Below, one piece after another: positions 16,156-22,328 of a stretch of DNA of 64,000 bases (the stretch's first letter is position 1; the number at the start of each line of letters is the position of its first letter). The notes beneath the pieces were generated by a model that was not told where the DNA came from, searched no databases, and worked only from the letters and a program-made list of their open reading frames with translations. This stretch comes from Streptomyces sp. NBC_00299 (GTDB lineage: Bacteria > Actinomycetota > Actinomycetes > Streptomycetales > Streptomycetaceae), in NCBI RefSeq assembly GCF_036173045.1, contig NZ_CP108040.1:158615-222614 (forward strand). The letters are read 5' to 3'. Position numbers and translations under genes: made by a program.

Positions 16156-17125
16156 GCTGGGAAGAAGCGAGCACGAGCCTGGACCGCAAGGTCCGCAACG
16201 TCGAAACCCGCCTCCAGCGCGAATTGTCCGACGTGAGCTCCCAGCTGTCGGACGTGGAGAGCGCTGTCCACGAGCTGGAGGACATCCCGCGCCGGGTCGA
16301 CCGTCTCGAGTACGACCTGCGGGAGGCGAAGGAGGAGACCGAGCGGGTCGACAACGACCTCAGCGACCGCATCTCGGAGGCCGACGGGAATGTGGACCGG
16401 CTCGCGACCCGAGTGGCGGCGCTGGAGCGCTACCTGCGCCAAGCCGAGGGCGCCACTGTCGTCGACCTCGACGAGGATCGCGGGGGCGAGCTGAACGCCC
16501 TGGCGGTCACCATGAACAAGGGCCTCGATGCACGCGCTGGCCTGCTGCCCGACTACGAGCGCTCCCGGCTAACGCTAGCCGGCACCCATCTCAAGCAGGC
16601 CCGGGACGAGCGAGGCCGGCACCGCGCCGCGGTCCTTCGCGCCGCCGCGGTCCTGGCCACCACCCAGGCCGCAGCCCCGGAACGGAGGACGGCCGAACTC
16701 GACTTCACGACATCCGCGCCCAAGGCCCAATCGGCTCACAACCGGATCGAGACGCGACGACCAAAGGGGAGGCGGCCAGGCACAAGCTGGAGGCGGACAA
16801 CGCCCTGCGCGCGAAGAAGGCCAAGGTGATCGATGCGGGCGAGCGGGCGAACACGAAGCTGCGGCTTCGGCTGCGCAGCCGGCTCTCCGACGCGCTCAGC
16901 GGCGCGGAGCTACTGCCGGTGTGGTTCGTCACCGCACTCGGCCCGATGGCGCCCTCCCGCAACGCCAGCGACTGGATGGATGCCGCGACTGATGTCCTGG
17001 CCTACCGGGTCACCCACCAGGTCAACGATCCTGTGGTTGCCCTTGGCGCCCCGCCAGACGGCCGCGCCCCGCGCCGCGCGGCATGGCATGAGGAGCTGAC
17101 GAGGGAGCTGAGGCGCTGGGGATAG
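16152..17125 (+). pseudogene. Coiled-coil protein gene interrupted by a frameshift
   Basis: The GTG at 16152 opens a frame with a long heptad coiled coil (SLDRKVRNVETRLQRELSDV, VDRLEYDLREAKEETERVD) and a soluble segment (NALAVTMNKGLDARAGLLPD) that reads to 16829 with an aberrant Arg-rich end. From about 16690 the neighbouring frame carries a coherent continuation (KGEAARHKLEADNALRAKKA, SRLSDALSGAELLPVWFVTA, ending LTRELRRWG at 17125). A one-base indel around 16680-16700 would join them into one protein of about 324 residues. Either a real frameshift mutation or a sequencing error. Confidence 0.6.
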
Positions 17126-17267
17126 TGTCCGCCGCCGCCAGACCGGACACGGACTATGTCACATTGGCACCCTGGCCCCTGGATCTGTTGTTCTCCCTGG
17201 TCAGCATGGTTCAGCCTGGCGTGTAGGCAGCCTCCTTCGCTGGCGATCTGGCCGAACCCGTGCGTGT

Positions 17268-17286
17268 GCTGTACACCCTGCTGTAC
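17268..17286. promoter_or_regulatory. Direct repeat upstream of toxin-antitoxin genes (candidate operator)
   Basis: GCTGTAC occurs twice (17268-17274 and 17280-17286), spaced 12 bases start to start and ending nine bases before the antitoxin ATG. Ribbon-helix-helix antitoxins commonly autoregulate through such tandem sites; the binding is inferred. Confidence 0.35.
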
Positions 17287-17295
17287 GTTCGGGGT

Positions 17296-17556
17296 ATGTC
17301 GAAGAAGCCAGTGACGATCCGGATTCCCGAGGACCTCCACGCCCAGCTGCAGGAACGGGCTGAGGCCGAGGGAACCTCGGTCACCGCACTCATCACCGAG
17401 GCCGCACACAACGCTGTCCGCGACCCCCGCCTCGAAGGCGCCGCAGACGTCTTCCGCCAGTACGTCGCGGACAACGCGGACGCGTTCGACGCGGCCTTCC
17501 CCGAAGACGCCCCCGCCCGCCTGGACGCCACCCAGGCCCCGGGCCGGGCGGCCTGA
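17296..17556 (+). CDS. Ribbon-helix-helix antitoxin
   Basis: 86 residues starting SKKPVTIRIPEDLHAQL, a beta strand then helix-turn-helix (ERAEAEGTSVTALITEAAHNAV), the ribbon-helix-helix fold of Arc/MetJ-type DNA-binding antitoxins. The C-terminal half (VFRQYVADNADAFDAAFPED) is acidic and should bind the toxin. The next gene starts one base after the stop. Chosen start: the ATG at 17296, since the upstream in-frame start at 17260 adds an unrelated stretch and overlaps the putative operator. Confidence 0.75.
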   Translation: MSKKPVTIRIPEDLHAQLQERAEAEGTSVTALITEAAHNAVRDPRLEGAADVFRQYVADNADAFDAAFPEDAPARLDATQAPGRAA

Positions 17557-17557
17557 C

Positions 17558-17929
17558 GTGGAGCTCCACATCGACATCCGCTGGCTGCTAGAGCGCCAGG
17601 CGGAGGTGCTGCCCAAGCACCCCGACGTCCACGACTTCTCCAACCTCGTGGCCGCCATCGCCCGCCACCGCGTCAATACCCCGCAGGTCGGCGCCCGGGT
17701 CGACAACGCCTGGCGCGCGGCCGCCCTCATGCACGCCGTCATCCGGCTGCGCCCGCTCCCGGCCCGCAACGCCCTGTACGGCGCCGCGATCGTCGTGTCG
17801 TATATGGACGCCGCGGGAGAGGCCATCGATCCGCCGTACGACGCGCTGATCGACCTCGCCCGGGACATCGACGTCGGCCGCGCCGATGGGTACGACGCGG
17901 CCGACCGCATCCGCTCCTGGCGGATCTGA
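17558..17929 (+). CDS. Fic/Doc-type toxin component
   Basis: 123 residues, GTG start. It matches the Streptomyces family annotated as Fic-type toxin of a toxin-antitoxin system: LHIDIRWLLERQAE, FSNLVAAIARHRVNTP, WRAAALMHAVIRLRPLPARN and IDPPYDALIDLARDIDVG...YDAADRIRSWRI. The position of the Fic catalytic motif (HPFxxGN) reads RPLPARNAL, so the catalytic histidine is replaced by arginine, as is usual in this family; AMPylation or phosphorylation activity cannot be assumed. Forms an operon with the antitoxin. Confidence 0.75.
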   Translation: MELHIDIRWLLERQAEVLPKHPDVHDFSNLVAAIARHRVNTPQVGARVDNAWRAAALMHAVIRLRPLPARNALYGAAIVVSYMDAAGEAIDPPYDALIDLARDIDVGRADGYDAADRIRSWRI

Positions 17930-18990
17930 CGACCGGCCCGGCCTCGCCCAGCACCAGGGCCTCCGGGAAGAAGTCGTGCGCTGCTTCTGGTGCTGCATGA
18001 CCCACTCGAGTAGCAGCGCAGTATTCGCACGAGCCGGGCGGCACCGGGCCGCTGTATGGGTAGCAGGCCCGCCTTGCCGTGCAGCAGCCCGGCCCGTGCT
18101 CCCCGTGGTCACGCTGGGCTGGGCGGGCACTGGGTCAGCCCACGGCGTACAGCGAGCCGCGCCTCTTGGCGGCCGCGGCCTTCTTACCGGCGGCGACGGC
18201 CGCTCGCTTCTTGCGCTGCACGCCTGCGCTCTGGCCGGGATCCACAGCACGTCGTCGCTGGCACCGGGACGACGCGCACGCGAGACACCGGCCCGGCCGT
18301 CGAGGCCGCGCTCGACTGCGGAACCACGCCGGACGGAAACTTCGTCGAGCCCGGCTGATGGACCTCAACCAGACCAAGAAGGCGAAGAACTATCGACGTG
18401 CAGCCAGATCACTTTAGGTCAACGGGGTGTGAGGCTCTGGGGGCACGGACGCGTGGGCCGGTAGCTCCTCAGCCCTGGCGGGCTTGCGGTGCCCCGCCGG
18501 GGTGGTTGGTCGGCGTGGGCGGCTGGCGGTTCATCGGGGCTTTCAAGGTAGGAAGCGGGGCTGAGACCGGAACAGGGTTGCTGCAACACACGCGCGCCTG
18601 CTCCGTCGACTGCTGGCATCGCCGTTGCTGACGTTCGGTGGTGCAGGTCAAACGGCTGGCAAAGTGGTCCAGGTCCTGGTTAAAAACAAGTGCATTGGCC
18701 CTCGCCGGCCCCTGAACCCCGCTGCCCCAACACTTCCCGGCGCGAGTCCGTTTCGTCGTGGCACAGGCCGTCCGCGCAGGAAAGGGGCGGTCGTTCGGGT
18801 GCGGGGTCGGTCACAGGACGAACTTCGTGTGCGTTCGGTTCCGGTGAGTGCAGCTGGGTGGCGACGGGGCGGGCACGGTGTGTGTGCTGGGGCGAGTTGC
18901 CCTGGCGGGTTCCGGTGCGGCATTACGACCTAGCGGCTCCTGTGTAAGGAAAGAGAGCGCGCCCGCCAAAGAGCACCTGACCTGGGGAAA
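17930..18990. other. Long intergenic stretch
   Basis: About 1.06 kb without a convincing gene. On the minus strand, the complement of 18135-18221 could encode a 28-residue Lys/Ala-rich peptide (QRKKRAAVAAGKKAAAAKRR) like the basic tails of HU-type proteins, but with a GTG start and a weak ribosome-binding site. I treat it as a fragment. The right part leads into the replication region. Confidence 0.35.
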
Positions 18991-18997
18991 CGCTGTG

Positions 18998-19147
18998 CAC
19001 GACCAAGATCGTGGGAACTGGCAAGCAGATCCTGCAGCCGTAGAGGGCGATCTGCAGACCTGAGTACACAGATCCCTCAGCCGTGCCACACAGTCCCAGG
19101 AGTCGTGCACCACGACCTGTCGGACTGGGAGAGCGATCGAGCGATCG
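18998..19147. repeat. Palindrome cluster upstream of the RepL-like genes (candidate origin)
   Basis: Within 150 bases lie CACGA-N6-TCGTG (18998-19013), GTCGTG-CAC-CACGAC (19102-19116) nested inside CAGTCC...GGACTG arms, and two GCGATCG copies in direct repeat (19133-19147). No gene overlaps them and they precede the replication-initiator-like gene by about 250 bases. This is the usual place for an origin or incompatibility region; function inferred. Confidence 0.4.
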
Positions 19148-19196
19148 GTAACTACGGTTCCAGAAACTGGGCACCACGATCCTGAAACAGCACCAG

Positions 19197-19318
19197 ATTG
19201 ACGTGACGTACATGAGTCCACGCGGGAGCGGCTGAGGGCTCGGCAAAATGATCTATTCACATGAGAGCAAGCGACACGGCGGACAAGCGGAGTTGATTGA
19301 CGTCTTGCTCATGTACGT
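19197..19318. promoter_or_regulatory. Repeated RepL-region sites and candidate promoter
   Basis: ATTGACGTGACGTACATGAG (19197-19216) is repeated as a perfect 20-base inverted copy at 20172-20191, inside the hairpin after the second gene. A split version, ATTGACG (19296-19302) plus CTCATGTACGT (19308-19318), lies closer to the gene. In the latter TTGACG could be a -35 box with TAAGTT at 19319-19324 as -10 (16-base spacer), so the site would overlap the promoter of the 19391 gene. Confidence 0.45.
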
Positions 19319-19390
19319 TAAGTTCATCTGGTCGGCCTCACAGCCGTCCCTCGTGAACCATCCATCAACCCCCTTGCACCGGAGGGTCCG

Positions 19391-19843
19391 TTGGGAGCAG
19401 TACGCAGGCTGGTCGACGCCGACACGGGCGAACCGGTCCCCTATGCGCCATACGCCTTCTCCGGCAGGCACACACAGGTCGACAAGGCACGCGTCGAGGC
19501 GATCACCGAATCGAAGGCGTTCACACCCAGTCAGAAGTTCCTAGTCCTGTGGTGGATCGGGGTCTCGCCCGAAGGTATGGAGCCGCTGAGGGCCACCGGA
19601 GCGGACATCGCCAAACGCGTAGGAATGTCCACCGATGCCGTCGGGAAGATCAACAGGAAGCTGGCCAAGCACCGCATCCTGCTCGTCCGAGGACGCATCG
19701 GCAATTACAACTTCTACCGGATCAGCCCTTACATCGCCTTCCACGGAACAGGGATCGAACAGCGCGACGCAGTGAAGACGTGCAACCCGCCGGACATCCC
19801 CGGATTCAACGAAAACGCCCCTGCACGGTGGGAGGCCCAGTGA
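19391..19843 (+). CDS. RepL-like replication initiator / winged-helix protein
   Basis: 150 residues with a TTG start chosen because a strong GGAGG (about 19380-19384) sits at correct spacing. The central region (SQKFLVLWWIGV, ATGADIAKRVGMSTDAVGKINRKLAKHRIL) is a winged helix, and the following segment (GNYNFYRISPYIAFHGTG) resembles the end of RepL-type plasmid initiators. Its stop overlaps the next gene's GTG by four bases. The palindromes and repeats upstream support a replication role; a plain transcriptional regulator cannot be excluded. Confidence 0.6.
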   Translation: MGAVRRLVDADTGEPVPYAPYAFSGRHTQVDKARVEAITESKAFTPSQKFLVLWWIGVSPEGMEPLRATGADIAKRVGMSTDAVGKINRKLAKHRILLVRGRIGNYNFYRISPYIAFHGTGIEQRDAVKTCNPPDIPGFNENAPARWEAQ

Positions 19844-20154
19844 CCAGCAGTGAGGACAAGCAGAAGAACCTCGAACTGCTTGAGAAGACGGCCGGCATGA
19901 CCGCCAACCAGCGCCTCGTCGTCATGCTGTACGCCTTGCACCCGACCGACCGGTCCGGCGCTGTCCTTGAGACAGCCGCTAACCTGGCCAAACTCGTCGG
20001 CATGGCCCCGCCTGTCTTCTCCCGCACCCGCAAGCAGGTCATCGAAGCCGGCTGGCTCGAGGAGACCGAAAGGCTCGGGCACATCAAGTACTACCGACTC
20101 GAACCCAAGCGCATGGGCGAGAACGTCGTCATCCCCCTCCGACGCGCAACCTGA
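19840..20154 (+). CDS. Second winged-helix protein of the RepL-like pair
   Basis: 104 residues, GTG start within the GTGA overlap. It has a winged-helix pattern parallel to the upstream gene (ANQRLVVMLYALHPTDRSG, ETAANLAKLVGMAPPVFSRT, KQVIEAGWLEE, GHIKYYRLEPK). The two genes look like diverged copies of one fold, likely to act together at DNA. Followed immediately by the long hairpin. Confidence 0.6.
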   Translation: MTSSEDKQKNLELLEKTAGMTANQRLVVMLYALHPTDRSGAVLETAANLAKLVGMAPPVFSRTRKQVIEAGWLEETERLGHIKYYRLEPKRMGENVVIPLRRAT

Positions 20155-20155
20155 C

Positions 20156-20210
20156 GTCCCACAGACCGCACCTCATGTACGTCACGTCAATGAGGTGCGG
20201 TCTGTGGGAC
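20156..20210. terminator. Long hairpin after the RepL-like pair
   Basis: Perfect 21-bp arms starting GTCCCACAGACCGCACCTCA and a 13-base loop (20177-20189). The inner stem and loop contain the 20-base sequence CTCATGTACGTCACGTCAAT, the inverted copy of 19197-19216. It may be a terminator and a protein-binding site at once. Confidence 0.7.
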
Positions 20211-20217
20211 GTCTCCC

Positions 20218-20316
20218 TTGCCCTCCGAGCAACCCTCGAAGCCAGAGGCTGAAGTCCTCACCCTGATCTGCACCCTCATCCTGACCGCCGCCCAGGTCCT
20301 TTACCTCATTCGCTGA
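20218..20316 (+). CDS. Possible 32-aa hydrophobic peptide
   Basis: A short frame from TTG encoding SEQPSKPEAEVL followed by one hydrophobic helix (TLICTLILTAAQVLYLI) and R. It lies just after the long hairpin and has no clear ribosome-binding site. The hydrophobic helix and clean stop are the only support. Confidence 0.25.
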   Translation: MPSEQPSKPEAEVLTLICTLILTAAQVLYLIR

Positions 20317-20333
20317 CGACCTCGAACGCGGTG

Positions 20334-20359
20334 CCAAGGGGCCCGGCCGGGCCCCTTGG
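20334..20359. terminator. Perfect palindrome, probable terminator
   Basis: A 26-base perfect palindrome, half-site CCAAGGGGCCCGG, 18 bases after the small hydrophobic frame. GC-rich, no loop in linear form. Confidence 0.5.
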
Positions 20360-20527
20360 GCGTTCTCGCGCGTGCACTTACGCCCGCGCGGGTTGGTGGT
20401 GGAGGCCACTTTCATGCACACAAAGATCCGGCTATCCACGCGTTGCCAGCCCGGCGGCACCACGGATCTCCGGCTGGCGCCACTAGGGTCCGTCTTCAAA
20501 GATCATCGACTGGTGGATCACGGTGGA

Positions 20528-20932
20528 GTGATACGTCGTCATGAACTCACCGATCAGGAGTGGGAGTTACTCGCTCCGTTGATACCGCGGGCTGCCACAG
20601 GCCGGCCTCGCATGGAGGACCGGCAGGTCATCAACGCGATGGTCTACAAGATCCGAACCGGGATCTCGTGGCGCGACCTGCCGGAACGCTACGGACCGTG
20701 GAAGACGGTCTACACCCGCTTCCGCCGCTACGCCCTGGACGGCGTGTTCACCCGGGCCCTGCAGACCATCCAGGCCCACGCGGACGCGGCCGGCGGCATC
20801 GACTGGCTCGTCCAGATCGACTCCACCATCGTCCGCGCCCATCAGCACGCCGCCGCCACCGGCCGAAAAGGGGGCGGCACCAGCCGGACGAACCGGACGA
20901 TCACGCCCTCGGCCGATCCCGAGGCGGACTGA
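20528..20932 (+). CDS. IS5-family transposase, first frame (orfA)
   Basis: GTG start at 20528; about 134 residues. It carries the N-terminal DUF4096-like region (HELTDQEWELLAPLIPRA, INAMVYKIRTGISWRDLPERYGPWKTVYTRF) and the first catalytic Asp in DWLVQIDSTIVRAHQHAA. Translation is expected to slip at AAAAGGGGG (20866-20874) into the second frame; without it the protein ends at 20932. Confidence 0.85.
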   Translation: MIRRHELTDQEWELLAPLIPRAATGRPRMEDRQVINAMVYKIRTGISWRDLPERYGPWKTVYTRFRRYALDGVFTRALQTIQAHADAAGGIDWLVQIDSTIVRAHQHAAATGRKGGGTSRTNRTITPSADPEAD

Positions 20933-21390
20933 CCACCAAGGTCCACCTCGCATGCGACGGGAAGGGCCGCCCGCTCGCGATCCTGCTGACACCCGGCCAA
21001 CGCCACGACAGTGTCTGTGCACGCCCGCTACTCGAACGGATCCGCGTTCCTCGCAACGGCCTGGGCCGACCTCGCTGCAGGCCCGACCAGGTCATCGCAG
21101 ACAAGGCCTACAGTTCCCGCGGCTTCCGCGCCTACCTGAGGAAACGCGGCATCGCGCACACCATCCCCGAGAAGACCGACCAGCGCCGGCACCGGCTGAG
21201 GCGCGGTTGCCACGGCGGCCGACCACCAGGATTCGACCGGGAAACATACCGCCAACGCAACGTGATCGAGCGCTGCTTCAACCGGCTCAAGAGCTTCCGC
21301 GGCATCGCCACGAGATACGAGAAGACCGCCACCTCCAACGAAGCAGCGGTCACCCTCGCATCGTTCCTGCTCTTGGCAAGATCCGTTTGA
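20866..21390 (+). CDS. IS5-family transposase, second frame (orfB)
   Basis: Read after the frameshift; coordinates begin at the slippery run. It contains HALGRSRGGLTTKVHLACDG, the second catalytic Asp region (QVIADKAYSSRGFRAYLRKR) and the third (YRQRNVIERCFNRLKSFRGI), then a stop at 21388-21390. No independent start is needed. All catalytic regions and both ends are intact, so the element may be functional. Confidence 0.85.
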   Translation, partial: KRGRHQPDEPDDHALGRSRGGLTTKVHLACDGKGRPLAILLTPGQRHDSVCARPLLERIRVPRNGLGRPRCRPDQVIADKAYSSRGFRAYLRKRGIAHTIPEKTDQRRHRLRRGCHGGRPPGFDRETYRQRNVIERCFNRLKSFRGIATRYEKTATSNEAAVTLASFLLLARSV

Positions 21391-21461
21391 AGACGGACCC
21401 TAGCAGCCCGTGCCGCGCGGTTCAGCTCGCCAGCGCCAGAGCGGTCCGCGTAGACGAGATA

Positions 21462-21484
21462 CGCCCGGCCGGGAAGGCCGGGCG
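21462..21484. terminator. Hairpin
   Basis: CGCCCGGCC / GGCCGGGCG stem with a GGGAA loop. It lies downstream of the minus-strand lamin-tail fragment and may have been its terminator. Confidence 0.45.
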
Positions 21485-21540
21485 CGTCCACGTTCTTTCG
21501 GGGCGCGGGTGAGGTGTTCAGTTCAGGCACGCGGTGGTGG

Positions 21541-21805
21541 TCAGCGGTGGTGGCGGCCGCGGTGGCGGTGGTGGCCCCAGGACTCGTCGTCGATGAAGCG
21601 TCCGTGGTCGTTGCGGAGGGTGGCGGTGTCGGAGCGGTTGTCCCAGACGTAATGGCGGCGGTCCTGGTAGAGGTCGCTGTCGGTGTCGCGGCCGTGGCCG
21701 GTGTGGATGCGGACGGTGGCGCGGCCTTCGAGGCGGTAGTGGTCGAAGGTGTGGGTGCGGCCGTCTTCGTCCTGGAGGGTCCAGCCGTCGAGGTTGACGC
21801 TGCGG
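21541..21805 (-). pseudogene. C-terminal fragment of a lamin-tail-domain secreted protein
   Basis: The minus-strand frame reads VNLDGWTLQDEDGRTHTFDH, TVRIHTGHGRDTDSDLYQD, RRHYVWDNRSDTATLRN and GRFIDDESWGHH to a stop at 21541. This is the typical end of Streptomyces lamin-tail-domain (LTD) extracellular proteins. The N-terminal part and signal peptide are missing: at about 21805 the similarity stops where an ISL3-type sequence on the other strand begins, so the gene was cut by an insertion or recombination. Confidence 0.7.
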
Positions 21806-21811
21806 CGGGCG

Positions 21812-22140
21812 GCCGGGACCGGGCGCTGTTCTTCGCCGAGGGCGCCACTGCCAATGCACTGCAGGCCGTTCAGGTCGCGGACCGGTGGCATCTCTGGCAC
21901 AACCTCAGCGAGGCCGCCGAGCGGAGCGGTCGCCCAGCACCGTTGCTGCCTCCGCGCTCTGGTCCCCACGGTCCCCGGACCCGGACCCGGACCCAAGGCT
22001 GTTCTGGCCGCGGACTCGTCCGGTTCTCCTTGGCCGCGCGGGCACCGATTCGCCGACTGGACCCGGGCCCGGCATGCCGCCGTCCACGCACTGCTGACGG
22101 CGGGACACAGCCGGCGCTCGGTCCAGCCACGGCTCCGGAA
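21812..22140 (+). pseudogene. ISL3-family transposase fragment
   Basis: The plus strand encodes ALQAVQVADRWHLWHNLSEAAE, the conserved ISL3 core, and in another frame RFADWTRARHAAVHALLTAGHSRRSVQ, typical of the later part of ISL3 transposases. The two pieces are out of frame, and the N-terminal zinc-finger and C-terminal regions are missing. A decayed insertion relic abutting the lamin-tail fragment. Confidence 0.7.
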
Positions 22141-22328
22141 ACACATAGCCCCATCCCAGACATCGTCAACATGCCTGAACACCCCTCGGATAGCCGTCAG
22201 GCATGCGGCTGAACTCAAACACGGCTCACATGCCTGATGATCAGCCAGCACTAGAGATAACGGCGGCGGGTGGAGGGGTAGAGTCCGACGGGCGCACGCC
22301 TCCGGGCCGGAAGGGTTCCTTTTCCCGC

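Larger units (their letters stand above)
20487..21399 (+). mobile_element. Complete IS5-family (IS427-group-like) element
   Basis: A 913-bp element with 14-bp perfect inverted repeats GGTCCGTCTTCAAA (20487-20500) and TTTGAAGACGGACC (21386-21399), flanked by CTAG target duplications (20483-20486 and 21400-21403). It carries two overlapping frames with a run AAAAGGGGG (20866-20874) as frameshift site. Confidence 0.9.

Noticed and set aside
18625..18947. Two overlapping plus-strand frames upstream of the RepL region
   Set aside because: Composition is not protein-like, there are no ribosome-binding sites, and no conserved motif was recognised.
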